Shown here one piece after another: positions 1-11,305 of a stretch of DNA of 64,000 nucleotides. The notes under the pieces were generated by a model. It worked only from the letters and a program-made list of their open reading frames with translations. It searched no databases and had not been told where the DNA came from. The DNA is from Marsupella aquatica (Eukaryota > Marchantiophyta). The stretch covers positions 19,530,001 through 19,594,000 of the forward strand of contig OZ316898.1 of the NCBI GenBank assembly GCA_973895155.1. The letters are read 5' to 3'. The position numbers were made by a program, and so were the translations under genes. Numbering within the stretch: the first letter of the stretch is position 1; every line of letters starts with the position of its first letter.

Positions 1-949
1 ACCGTAGAAAATTTTGCACCATGCTCTCGCGAATGATTTGCTCCATGCCTAGGGATAGTGGAACGATATCCAGATTCACCGGACTCATTGTCATCGGAAA
101 AAATCATTGAAAAGAAAGATGTACATGCAGAATTCAAATTCTGTAGTGTACCGTCAATAAAATGACAGTGTCATCTCCTCTCCAACGCACACTGAACATA
201 CATAAATACAACAATACAAAATAAATATTTATTGTATACCAAACTTCATATAGCATATACAATGAACCCCAAGAATAATCACATTTCACAACATTTTGAG
301 TTCCCTAAATTTTATCATAGTATTTTTGTTGTTTTTATGTTTGGTTGTAACAAGTATAAAAGAGTAGGACACTTTGATGAATTACCACAATCTGAGTCGA
401 GACTCCAAGATTACGCACCATCGTTTCCTGATCTCTCATACTTGCTTACATCCCTACTTCGTCCTAAGTTATAGAATATCTATAACTTAACAATCACTTC
501 TTTATAAAGCAGAAATATTTTCAGGGAAATCGTGACACACATGTGAAATATCACAGACTGAGCCAAAGCTCCAAGCCTACGCACATGGATTTCTCTATCC
601 TTTGAAATTTTTTTGCTTACTAAATAAATGACGTTAAGTTGTTAAGTTAATATATAGAACTCTTGTATGAAATATCCCGAGCCGAGCCAAGACTCCAGAC
701 CCGCGCATACAAAAATTCATATATATTACTCCATTACAATTCACTAAGGAAAAACATTTCATTGTAAGACTCTAAAATTGAGAAGTATTGCAAAACTTAC
801 CCTTAGACCTTAGTAGCTTAGAGTTTCTCGTACTAAGTTGTGTGTACAATGATTGGGGGTCTCCCCTTTTATGGCCTCCCACAGACCTCTTTTTCCGTAG
901 TTTTAGCCTTAACTTTTGGGTTGCACCCTTTTAACCCTAATTTTGGCCA
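1..949. repeat. Gene-free start with a degenerate repeat
   Basis: No gene is recognisable here. Three degenerate copies of a motif resembling GAGCCAAGACTCCA followed by a CGCA-containing tail occur near 391-425, 548-590 and 672-712, about 120-150 bp apart, each embedded in AT-rich sequence. The small open frame at 232-474 matches nothing I recognise and is probably chance. The last part (840-949) is unique sequence leading into the GC-rich array. Confidence 0.4.
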
Positions 950-2039
950 TCTCGCGGCCCCTAACCCTAATCCCGGCCGCAAAGTAAATTACCACCCGGC
1001 CCCTTCCCCCCGCCCCCGGCCTCCCTGCCCCCACCCCGGCCTTCCTCCTCTCCCCCTCCCCCCCGGCCTTCCTCCCCCCGGCCCGGTCTCCCTCCCCTCC
1101 CCACCCCCGGCTTCCCTCCCCTCTCCCCCCCGCCCCGGCCCCGGCCTTCCTCCTCTCCCACTGCCCCCCCCGCCCCGGCCTTCCTCCCCCCGGCCCGGCC
1201 TCCCTCCCCTCCCCACCCCCGGCTTCCCTCCTCTCCCCCTCCCCCCCGCCCCGGCCCGGCCTTCCTCCTCTCCCACTGCCCCCCCGCCCTGGCCTTCCTC
1301 CTCTCCCCCTCCTCCCCCCGCCCTGGCCTTCCTCCCCCGGCCCAGCCTCCCTCCCCTCCCCACCCCCGGCTTCCCTCCTCTCCCCCTCCCCCCGCCCCGG
1401 CCCGGCCTTCCTCCTCTCCCACTGCCCCCCCCGCCCCGGCCCGGCCTTCCTCCTCTCCCCCTCCTCCCCCCGCCCTGGCCTTCCTCCCCCCGGCCCGGCC
1501 TCCCTCCCCTCCCCAACCCCGCCTTCCCTCCTCTCCCCCTCCCTCCCCCGCCCCGGCCTTCCTCCTCTCCCCGGCCTTCCTCCCCCCGGCCCGGCCCGGC
1601 CTCCCTCCCCTCCCCACCCGGCTTCCCTCCCCTCTCGCCCCCGCCCCGGCCACCCACCCCGCGCCCCGGCCTCCCTGCCCCCGGCCTCCCTCCCCTCTCC
1701 TCCCCCCCGGCCCCGCCCCGCCCCCACCCAACCCCACCCCGCGCCCCAGCCTCCCTGCCCCCCGGCCACCCTCCCCTCTCCTCCCCCCCCGCCCCGGACC
1801 CGTTTCTCCCGTCCCTCCCCAACCCCCGGCCGGGCCGGGCTGGGGGGTTTTAGGACCTGGCCGGGAAGATTTTCGACCTGGGCGGGAGAGTGTGGTGCTC
1901 GGCCGGGAGGGGCCGGGAGAATTTGACACCGGGCCGGGGAATATCAAAGAATATTGGACAAATAGAGGGTTTTTGGATGGACAAGTTGTCATTTGTCATG
2001 TCGGACAAGGACACATCTTGTCCGACAGTGAAAACCGGG
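950..2039 (+). mobile_element. GC-rich foldback element, copy A (5' end unclear)
   Basis: About 860 bp of C-rich minisatellite (units built on CCGGCCTTCCTCC, CCCCGCCCCGGCC and similar) switches polarity near 1830 to a G-rich array that continues to about 1940. The right end resembles the terminal inverted repeat of the complete copy at 41637-42708: read on the minus strand it starts CCCGGTTTTCACTGTCGGAC. A perfect 11-bp inverted repeat (TGTCGGACAAG at 1999-2009, its complement at 2017-2027, 7-base loop) lies just inside. No matching left terminus is visible, so this copy is truncated or rearranged. Long open frames across the array on both strands are low-complexity artefacts. The minus strand is extremely G-run-rich and could form G-quadruplexes (inference). 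Confidence 0.6.
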
Positions 2040-2277
2040 CTCTATACCTTATTTTAGCGTTGGTGAAGTAGTGACCAGGAAGCTACCCTTGAGAGATAGA
2101 AGGTCCATTCAAGGTACGTAAGCCCAAAATAGTAAAGGTAAAAATACTATGTAGTTATGGGCCCTTTGCACTTCGTTGGGTTTTGGGTTGTTTTATGCCC
2201 TCTGTTTGGTTTCCTGCCTTTGGGGTCTGCGTCCCTGTTTGACACTTTGTTCTTTTGCAGAGTGATATATGTATATA

Positions 2278-4165
2278 CTAGCTCAATACCCATGTGTTGC
2301 ACAAAAGATGTCGTCTCCCAAGATGTCGTGTCCTCTAAGATGTTGTTAAGACAAAAAGATGTTGTGTCACCCAAGATGTCATTAAGAAAAATTAGGTTGT
2401 GTCGCCCAAGATGCCGTTAAGAAAAAAAGATATGGTGTCTCCCAAGATGTCATTAAGAAAGAAAATGTCGTGTCACCCAACTGAAGATGTCATGAAGAAC
2501 AAAAATGTTGTGTCGCCCAATGTGTCATTAATAAAGAAAAAAGATATCGTGTCACCCAAGATGTTGTTAAGAAAAAAGATGTTGTGACACCCAAGATGTC
2601 CTTAAGACAAAAGATATCATGTCAACCAAGATATTGTTAAGAAAAAAGATGTTGTGGCACCCAATATGTCCTTAAGAAAAGAGATGCCACATTGCCCAAG
2701 ATGTCGTTAAGAGAAACATTGTCGTTAAGTAAAAAGATGTTGTTAAGACAGAAGTTGCACAAAAGATGGTGTGGTGAGAAAAAGATGTTGAGGTGAAAAT
2801 AGATGTTGAGGTGAGAAAAAGAAGTTGAAGTGAGAAAAAGATGTCAAGGAGAGAAATGTTGAGGGTGAGAAAAAGATGTTGAGGTGAACAAAGATGTTGA
2901 TGAGAAAAAGAGATGTTGAGCTAAGAAAAAGAAGTCAAGCAAAAACTATGTAAAGGAGAGAAAAGATGGCGATGTGAGAAAATATGTGAAGATGAGGAAA
3001 AGATGTTGAGGGTGAGGGAAAGATGTTGGGGTGAGATAAAAATGTGAAGGTGAGAAACAGGTCAGATGTCGAGGTGAAAACACATGTCAATGAGAAAAAG
3101 AGATGTTGAGGTGAGACAAAGAAGTCAAGGTGAAGAGAAGATATTGAGGAGAGAAAAAACATGGCGAGGTGAGAAAAAGACGTTGAAGAGAGAAAATATG
3201 TCGAGGGTGAGGGAAAGATATTGTGGTGAGATAAAGATGTCAAGGTGAGAAAAGATGTCGAGTCAGGTGAGAAAATATATTGAGGAGAGAAACAAAAATC
3301 AAGGACCTAGACGATGTTGAGGGTGAGAAAAAATTGTCGTGAGATAAAGATGTCAATGTGAGAAAAGACGGCAAGATGAGAAAAATATGTCAAGGCAAGG
3401 TAGAGTTGTTGTGGTGGTGTGCAACAACTCGTGCACTGCACATAGATGGAGACTGAGATAATAGTCACCGCAACATAGAGTCCAAGCACAACAAAGTGAC
3501 AAAAAAATTTGTTTTTTATTTAAAAATTTTAGAGAAATTAATATCATATATATATTATTTATACTCAAGTTTTTTCAAAACTTTAAAGTTATTATCCAAT
3601 TCTTTAAGTCTCAATTTTAATAATTAGTTTTAAATTAATTTTCAATTGTTAGTTTTTATCTTGGTTGGGTTTGGGTAGGCTATGGGTAGCTTGGGAAGAG
3701 GTAATTGAGATTAATAGAGATATGGATGGATCCTACAATTACAGAAAAACAAATTTTTACTTAAGACCCAGGATTGTTCCCATTTTTTCTTGAGTTTGTA
3801 AATAATACCATATCCATTTTTAGAGGATATGGTATATAGTGACTTTTGATACTCTTGCATACAACAGGGTTAGGTACCTTTTTTGTCTTTTGTTTCCACC
3901 ATTAGATTCTTTTTTGTGTGAAAAGTGCATGCAACAGGGTTAGTTACATTTTCTGTTTTGTGTGTCCACCACATTTTTTGTTTTGTGTGTCCACCAATTC
4001 ATTACTCTTTGTGTGAAAAGATTTCCTGTACTTTTTGGTCCACTCTATATTTAATTTGCTTTTGGTTTTATCCCTTCTCTTTATTGATTACTTCTTTTTT
4101 TGGCACTGTATTTTTGAATGACTACCACGGCATAAAAAGGCGCAACCTTGTATTATAGAAGTTAA
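2278..4165 (-). mobile_element. Helitron-like non-autonomous element with minisatellite, copy A
   Basis: On the minus strand the right end reads GTGCAACACATGGGTATTGAG followed by CTAG, next to a host T. That resembles a Helitron 3' end (CTRR after a GTGC/GCAC hairpin), and the same end recurs at 45625 and 34306. Internally, 2300-2760 holds about a dozen units of a ~36-bp repeat (AAGATGTCGTTAAGAAAA plus a GTGTCGCCC-like tail). From 2760 to 3400 come looser repeats of GAGAAAAAGATGTTGAGGT. The other boundary, near 4165, is inferred from where nested copy C ends. It does not start with a clean TC after A, so assignment to Helitrons is tentative. Confidence 0.45.
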
Positions 4166-5348
4166 TATCTGTGCCCAGTTTGCTGGCATAGGACTTAGAT
4201 GTCCATCTCCTAGTTGAGTACAGTCAGCTCATAATAGGTCTCGTTATGAGCAGTAAGTTATTAAATCACTGATATTAAACATAGATAGTGCACGTTGTAA
4301 AAGGGTTAAATCTATATTAAAGTTGACACATTTTTTGTGGAAGGTTGATCTCCTAGAGGACAAGGAAATTTGGGTAAGGAAACCTTTGTGCCAAACCTTC
4401 TACCTACGAAGTGTTTGAATACCAAGGTTTTTGTTGGAAGCAAAACTTGCACCTCAATGCCAGCTTGTATGCAAATGTGCATGCAAATGAGTATCTTGCA
4501 TTGGTGCCATTCAACAGTGCGCCAAAAACCATGCAATGAATATAACATTGCGAAAGAACCCAAGAAGACCCAAGAGCTAGAAAAAGCCCAAGAGTATGTG
4601 TCCCAGTGTATTATTGACAAAAGAACCAAAGCCTTACTGAGCAACAAACCAAAGGCTGCAGCTGCTGATATAGCTCAATCCGGAGTAAACCGAATTGGAG
4701 GGTCACAATTTAGTGAAATTTGGTCACAATTTAGTGAAATTTATTTTGACTAGACTAAAACCAACAGCCTTGGCAAGACAAAGGAAACTGAATGTCTGAG
4801 CCCTTTCTTGTGTCACTGACACCCAGTACCAAAAGAAACCAGTGAGGATTGAGACAGGACAACAAGACGTGATAGGGAACATGCAAGTGGGCATGCAAGG
4901 TACAAGGAATGGAATGTGTAGGTTCCATGCTCAAGCAGTTTTCATCTCGATCCCACTCAGACCCAAACAACAATGTTTAACCATAGCAATACCTACTGTA
5001 TTCCTCTTGGACATTGTTTCTTGTGGTGAAGCACAAACCTGTTCTACTTAGCACATAGTCAGGTATAGATGGGAGGCCATTCTCTGTCATTAAATCGGGC
5101 ATTAAATGCAAATTGCATACATAAAAACCCCTTCAGTTAATTTGGAGGTATTGTCCTGGGTAGTTGTAAGGTTGGGGTAGACCCTAGGCTCCATATCAAT
5201 CACTAATTTAAAGGGCCCACTAATTGACATGTAGGATCAGCACATTGCAAGCAAAACACAAACTAAGTTTAAGGGTTAATAGGGTTTGGGGATTTTAAAT
5301 AGTTACCCCATACTGTCCTCAATGGCAATATGAACATGGTCTACTTAC

Positions 5349-5990
5349 AGGTCACGGAGCATTTTTTTCACCCATTTTTTCAATGAGTCAGAGTATTTTT
5401 TGCTAACCCAGGCCGTTCAGGCGAGGGTAAATGGCCAACACTAGTGGTTTTCAAAGACATTATCAATGGAGATTGTCCTCAGATTGCACTTAACATTTTT
5501 TTTCAGCAAGAGTATTTTTTGGCTCACATTTGCCAGTTTGGCATGGGTGAATGGCTGACACTGATGGTTTTTGAAGACATTGTGGAGATTGTCTGATGAT
5601 CCATCACACAACATTTTTTGGCAAGAGTGTTTTTTAATTGCTCACCGGCAAGTGGTTCAGGCGGGGTGAATGACTGACAATGGTGGGTTTTGAAAAAAAT
5701 GTGGGCGTTGTCTTCAGATCACACTTTAGAGTATTATTTTGGCTGCCCACCCAAGCCATTTTGGCATGGGTGAATGGACTGGTGGTTTTAGAAGACATTC
5801 TGGGGATGGTCTTCTAATCCCACTTAGCATTTTCTTGGCAAGAGTTGCTTTTGCTCCCCCATGCAGTTTGGGCAACTAGGGGTGCAGGAGGGGCAACACT
5901 AGTGGATTTTGAAGACATTGTGGACATTACAGTTTAAGGTCACACTTCAGTTTTTTTTCAGCAAGAGGAGTTTTTGCCATTAGGGTCCCA
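5349..5990 (+). repeat. Imperfect tandem repeat, ~115-120 bp units
   Basis: Five to six diverged units each contain TTTTGAAGACATT, a GATTGTCTTCAGAT-like block, CAGCAAGAGTATTTTT, and GGCATGGGTGAATGGC. Unit length is about 115-120 bp, with internal deletions. The same array is present in copy B at about 49170-49815. No coding capacity is evident. Confidence 0.7.
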
Positions 5991-6090
5991 TAAAAGATCT
6001 ACTGGCAGGCAATGGCCAAAATGAGGAATAATGTTTATGAATCACATGAGTATCTTCACTTTGTGATTACCCTAATCTTGTAGGGGTCTT

Positions 6091-6217
6091 GGTAACTGCA
6101 CATCAAACTATGACATATACCGTGCACGGCATCCCTCCATACCATGATAAGCCTTGTTATTTTTGTTAAATTAATGAGTGCACACCTTATATTACCACAT
6201 TTTGATGTGTGATTACC
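6091..6217 (+). mobile_element. 127-bp inverted-repeat element (MITE), copy 1
   Basis: The left end is GGTAACTGCACATCAAA. The right end, read on the minus strand, is GGTAATCACACATCAAAA. Copies of the same 127-bp length occur at 49919-50045 (inside copy B) and, inverted and more diverged, at 10517-10643. I do not see a convincing target-site duplication. Confidence 0.6.
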
Positions 6218-6519
6218 AGCAGGAATCTTGTAGTTTGGGCTGACAGAGCGGATCCCAAAGCGGATATGAGGCACCTATCCCAACAATGACGACAACAACC
6301 AGCCCCATTCAATGCCTACAGTTTGACCTTTGCACTGTCACATCAAAACTAGGCAAAGTTCATACTTCAGGTCTTGTAGTCACTATGGACCAAGTTTGGT
6401 CCTAGTATGCCCGAATCATGTTTTAGGAGAACCCTTACACGAACATTGTGTATGGCTCATTAAGAGGGGGTACGTTGATCAGGTAAAAAAATTATGCATG
6501 GGCTGATCAGGCAAAGTTT

Positions 6520-7957
6520 GATGTCTACCAATCCTAGTGGCAAGCAATGGGCCCCAAAAGGGAGTGATCTCAAAGCTCAGCAATATCAGGATGGCATCTT
6601 GCGATTACTCAAGAGTTATAGAAACTCCCATAAAGCTGTCAGGCCCGGGTCTTCACATCTGACTTTTCTTTGGACCCATCTTCGGTCTGACCCTGTGCCT
6701 GATCATGCACAAATAACTTAGGGTTTTTTTACATTGAATTGGTCAGAAGACTTTCATTTTTTTGTTGAACAACATAATTTTTGAGAACTAAAGGAGAATA
6801 CCAAATTTGTGAATATGACTAGAATATTACATAAATTTAGGGGTTAAAAAAAATTAAAATTACTTTATTTTCTTAAGTTTTAGGGTGTTTTCTACTTGAA
6901 AACAAGTCTCTCCTTTTATCACCTTTGGGTCAGTTGACCCCAAGGTGGGTCGGGAATGCTACAGTTGGGCTATAGGGCAAGGGCGAGAAGGGGCACAGTT
7001 GGGGCAGACAACCCACCTTTGGGCCAACTTTTTTTTATAATAATTTTAAATTTCAATCTTCATAAAAAAAATGCCATCGCGAAAGCAAGGGGACAGAACC
7101 ACCCAAGTGAAACCCGAAGGAACAACCACCGGAAGAAACAAAACAGAAACACCACCCGACACCCCCAAATGGCACGCAAGGGAACTACCACCAAAAAGGA
7201 CCCTAGTAACTATTGTCAGCCGAGTACCAGTGGACCGTGAGGGTGATAAGCACCCTGCAAATACCTCTCTCACTCCTCCTACTATTCAGCTTCCTACTGA
7301 CAAGGGTGGTAAAAAATGAGACTGAGGGAATCAATCCAATGCCATTGGATCTTAATTGTTAAGGGAAGCATAGACAGTTTGGATGCTGAGGAGCTAACCT
7401 GGGCTACTTTTCTTGACCCACAGGCAAAAACAGTGGCAATTTGATAAATAGAAAAAATTGGTGGCAATGTATGTTGCAACAAAAAGACCACACTGTACCA
7501 GTTAAAGTTTGGTTGCACACCATGAGGGGTCTCTTCCCCCCCCAACCACCCTCAAATGGGTACAGATCCAAGTTGGCAAGCTCTGTATAATTAGGCTTTC
7601 CAGTTTGTTGCTAAGTAGGGTGGGAGTAGGGCCTTGTAGCATCTCCAACCCAACTGGGTTTTGCTAGGGTAACTGGGTGTGGACCAAACTGAGTAAAGAA
7701 AATCTAAAAAGTCAGGTCCAATTACCTACTCAGTGTAATGCTATCTGGATTTCAGGAATGAGGGTTTTTGGTTACCGGATCTGCATATGGGAGAGATTGT
7801 ACACTACAATAGTTAACTCCTTACTGGGTTTTCAAGATCTCCATCTACAACAGTCAAATCATGATACCTGTTGTTTAGGGAAGATTACTTAAAGGTGCTT
7901 CTCAGTTGGCCCCTGAAGATTCGTACGGTGAACTAATTTTAGGAAGGTACATACTTT
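6520..7957. other. Gene-free stretch
   Basis: No recognisable gene. A small frame at 7071-7319 (82 codons, rich in Thr, Pro and Lys) matches nothing I know and lies in unremarkable AT-rich sequence. The rest is non-coding in appearance, with some T-rich runs near 6840-6900 and 7030-7060. Confidence 0.5.
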
Positions 7958-8444
7958 GGTACATATGCAACTCTTAAATAAAAGGCAGGGGTCTACGCCC
8001 AGGTCTACATATTTACATGGACTAAAAAGTTGGCTAGATAATAAAAATTAAAACTTGAAAAAAGTTGGGTTTTCCACTTTAAATATTTTATGAGTCATAT
8101 AAAAAGATTGATTTTCTTCTTTTTCCAGATGAGATTAAAAAAAGGTTTATACACTTGCTGTAAATTTTATTATAAGATTTTTAGAATTTTATTAAAAATC
8201 CTAAAAAGCTTGCTAGTTTGGCTGTGGACCCCTTGATATTATAAAAAGCCATATAATTTGGTTTTTAACAAGTGTTGCCGCATCAATTTTTTTATAAAAA
8301 AGTTACATGGTTAGATTCTTTGAATTACAAGGTACAAGAGTTTAATAGACTAGAATAAAATGAACTTCACATGGTCAATTTGGTATAAACTCATTATAGG
8401 GAATTCAATACTTGCCTTATAAAAAAGGGAGTTGTGTACCCGGG
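7958..8444 (+). mobile_element. Degenerate hAT-like MITE
   Basis: This is collinear with the complete element at 10824-11297: TATGCAACTC near the left end, a shared TGGACTAAAAA..TTGGCTA block, GCTTGCTAGTTTGGCT, CTTGCCTTATAAAAAA, and a right end GAGTTGTGTACCCGGG. The terminal inverted repeat is partly decayed and no target duplication survives. Confidence 0.6.
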
Positions 8445-8617
8445 ACGGGGTATTTAATACTGTACCCCAATAAGAAAATCCCAATTGGATTGGAGGTGGT
8501 CTTAGTTCTTTTCTCGGGGGTCTCATTATATGGGGATCTCCCCATCACCTACGACGTTTTTAGGTCTCGGACATCCTAAAATTTTAAGATTTTGAATTTT
8601 ATTTAACCCCTATAAAG

Positions 8618-8740
8618 TTGGAATATTCTTGGATTAAAAAGTTGGATTAAAAAGTTGGAATATTAAAAAGTTGGAATATTCTAAAAATTTGGAATATATT
8701 TAATCCAAAAATTGGATTAAAAAGACCCTAATGTTCTTAT
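8618..8740 (+). repeat. AT-rich short tandem repeat
   Basis: Multiple units of GGATTAAAAAGTT and TTGGAATATT alternate over about 120 bp. This is a simple-sequence expansion with no coding potential. Confidence 0.6.
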
Positions 8741-10516
8741 AAGTATCAAAATTGAATTTAAAAGAGCCTATTGTTCTTCTGCAAAAATTGTTAAGTCTTC
8801 CCGTAGAACCAATAAATCGACCGGGCTATCCTTTGTTGCATGTGATATGTCATTTTTGTGGAAGTGAAACCCCGGGGTTCTTTAATTTGGGAACACTAAG
8901 GCTCTTGGCCTATTGGACTTTCAGTGGTGGACCTTGCCACCCAGCGCCCTCACCAATCCCAACACTCACGCCTAAGTGCCCCTGGTGCCCGAATGCCTCC
9001 ACGGAATACCCCGAGCAAGCAACCTAGTGCCTCTTGCACCACCAGCGGCCCCTCCCATATGAAGCCGCACTTGCTCTCCAACACGACCGCTACTCAACGG
9101 TCCTCATTGTCTGCACAAGCAACCAAGCACCTCGGTAAGTAACCCTTCAGGATCTAGAACTCGCCAAGTCTAGCATCCTAACTCAAGCTCAACAGACGTT
9201 GGTAAATAGGTCAGCAATAGGTCCTCCCGATGCCATAAGCCGGAACCAGAACCCATGCCCACTGTTCGTCCAGAACAACTCCTTCCTTGAACGCGGCCCG
9301 GGTTCCCCCTCGTACCTATCCATCACCAATTGACCGCCCTGACCCCAGGACATGCGCATGGCCCAAATAGCGTAGCTAGTCCTAAAGCTTGTCCCAAACT
9401 TGTCTCAACACGCCGAGACTAGAATGGCCCCGACTCTAGCAACCAACTCCCGGTTCTCGCCCCACTGATGGTCTAGGGCCCGAGCACCCTCGGAACTCAA
9501 CCTCCATGCCTACTTGGCCTTGCTTCCCCAACGCAAGCTCCCTTGGGAGACTGAACGCGGGTGGCTGCTATTCGGCAGGATTTGGCAAGCGGGTGAGCTA
9601 ACATCTGCAAAATTTGAGAACCAATGGTGCCCCCAGACCGAGCTGAGCTCAGAAGTACGTAGCCCTCCTTGAGAGATTTTCAACGCACCCAAGAATTCCT
9701 CCAACGGACTTCCTGTTGGGAAGATATCGCAGTTTCCATTTGGCACTTTCCCTTAGTGTTGCGACCGCCGCAGTTCACGACTTCGGCTCACCCTTGGCCC
9801 CTGGGGAGACACCACTCCCCTCATATATGCTTCTAGAGACCTGCCACCCCCGGACTAACTTTGGTCCCTAAACATTTGGCCTCCAACCCGGAACCTATCG
9901 CGCATACTGGGCGCGCTACCAACTGGCCCCATAACTTTCTTGTTAGGCGTCCGCAAGCGGACTCGTGCCCTTATTAGCCCGTTGTGATCGGGCCGACCCA
10001 GTGGTCATGCCTAGGCCCTCAGGTCTCATCGCTGCTTGGGGTCCCCGATCGGCCAAACCCGGATCGGGCCATAACTTGCGCCCCAAGCATCCGTTGCCCA
10101 TGGCATCAACTCCATTGGCCTTGGGCCCAAGAGGAGCTCACACTCAAACCCTAACAACTCAAAGTCCGTCCGGGTGCCCGGATGATCGACCTTGAGTCCG
10201 GCCCCTTTCCCCTTGACCCGATCAACTCTCAGCTCGCCTAAGTCCTTAGTGTGTGTCACCAGCTTGGCTCCTTGCCTTCACCAGTGCCACGTCTCATTGC
10301 CACAAGTCTCCCCATGCTAAGTCCTCCCCGGATGGCCTATCCGGGCCTAGACCATAAGGGAGCTCGACGTCGGAGTAAGCGACGCCGGAGCTAAGTGTTA
10401 AGGTAGTCGAGTTCCGCGACTCTTTCAAAGATTCACTTTTCTTGGGCTTTTCTTTGTTTTCCTCCCTTTATTGGCCTCGGCTTCCTACCATGGGGATCCT
10501 GTCTCCCACCCGTGCC
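8741..10516. other. GC-richer gene-free stretch
   Basis: The base composition shifts upward from about 8880 to 10500 compared with its AT-rich flanks, which suggests a different origin. Short open frames (for example 8752-9027, 9510-9746, 10026-10259) match no family I recognise and overlap each other. The segment 9855-10025 is a diverged relative of 17287-17450: both contain AACTTTGGTCCC, CATAACTTT.TTG.TA and TTAGCCC.TTGTGATC. It is therefore probably part of a dispersed repeat. Confidence 0.45.
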
Positions 10517-10643
10517 GGTGATCACACATCAAAATGTGGTAATATAAGGTGTGCACTCTTTGATTGAAAGAATATAATGAGGTTTATCATGGTATGGCAA
10601 GATGTCGTACACCCTATATATCATATTTTGATATGCAATTACC
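10517..10643 (-). mobile_element. 127-bp inverted-repeat element (MITE), copy 3
   Basis: This is the inverted, diverged relative of 6091-6217. It starts GGTGATCACACATCAAAA, shares TGTGGTAATATAAGGTGTGC and GTTTATCATGGTATGG, and ends CAATTACC. It is 127 bp long, like the other two copies. Confidence 0.6.
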
Positions 10644-10823
10644 AAGACCCGTGTCCCACTATGACACCTTTTGTTCTTTGACACACAAGACTGACTCTAC
10701 ATATAAATTAATTTTTTTTAGTATTATAATGATTTTAAGGACAGTTAATTTGATCCTGCATACAGAAACAAATGAATAATCCCATAGCAAACCTGCACAC
10801 CTCCATAGAATCGTAGAGGCAGC

Positions 10824-11297
10824 CCCCAGTATGCAACTCTTGTATAATCTGCAGGGTCTACATTTTTATATGGACTAAAAAATTGGCTATACAAAATAAT
10901 AAAATTTCAAAAGACCTGGGTTTTCTATTTATTAAAATTTTCAAGTCATGTAAAAGGTTTAGTTTTCTTCCTTTTCCATATGAAATTAAAAATATTCCTA
11001 CACATGATGGAATTTTTAGTAAAATATTTTTAAAATTTTAATAAATTTTTTGAAAAGCTGACTAGTTTGGCTATAGACCCCTATATAAAAAAAATCTCAT
11101 ATAATTTGGTTTTTATCAACTTTTAGTACATTAAAATATGTTTGGTTTTTCTTTTTAAGTTACATTTTTTGATTCCTTAGGTTGAGAGGTACAAGACTTT
11201 AGAAGACTAAAATAAAATCTAAGATGGTCAATTGGATATATGACCATTATAAGAAATTAATAACTTGCCTTATAAAAAGGGGAGTTGCATACCCGGG
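10824..11297 (+). mobile_element. hAT-like MITE with 8-bp target duplication
   Basis: A 474-bp element has 16-bp terminal inverted repeats: left CCCCAGTATGCAACTC, right (minus strand) CCCGGGTATGCAACTC, 14 of 16 matching. It is flanked by a perfect 8-bp direct repeat GAGGCAGC at 10816-10823 and 11298-11305. An 8-bp duplication with short inverted repeats is typical of hAT transposons. The interior is AT-rich and non-coding, so it must depend on a transposase elsewhere. A diverged sister copy lies at 7958-8444. Confidence 0.85.
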
Positions 11298-11305
11298 GAG
11301 GCAGC

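Larger units (their letters stand above)
2040..6519 (+). repeat. Long dispersed repeat, copy A (about 4.5 kb)
   Basis: This stretch is nearly collinear and highly similar to 42858-50347, starting at CTCTATACC and ending at GCAAAGTTT in both. Shared landmarks are the Helitron-like array, the GAACCCAAGAAGACCC region near 4557, the ~120-bp tandem repeats at 5349-5990 and the small inverted-repeat element at 6091-6217. Copy B is longer because it received two later insertions. No recognisable protein is encoded. A 127-codon frame at 4370-4753 recurs in copy B at 48199-48579, but most of the few differences change the amino acid, so it is not clearly under selection. The nature of the parent element is unknown. 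Confidence 0.8.

Noticed and set aside
840-1992. Long overlapping open frames (277-341 codons) on both strands
   Set aside because: Pure low-complexity Pro/Arg/Gly translations of a GC-rich minisatellite; no family and no start context.
2935-3568. Minus-strand Ser/Phe/His-rich frames (also at 44196-44664, 46030-46479)
   Set aside because: Repetitive translations of the GAGAAAAAGATGTTGAGG array.
4370-4753. 127-codon frame conserved in copy B at 48199-48579 (126 codons)
   Set aside because: The frame survives in both copies, but nearly all differences change the amino acid, one codon is lost, and no domain is recognisable. Probably shared repeat DNA, not a gene.
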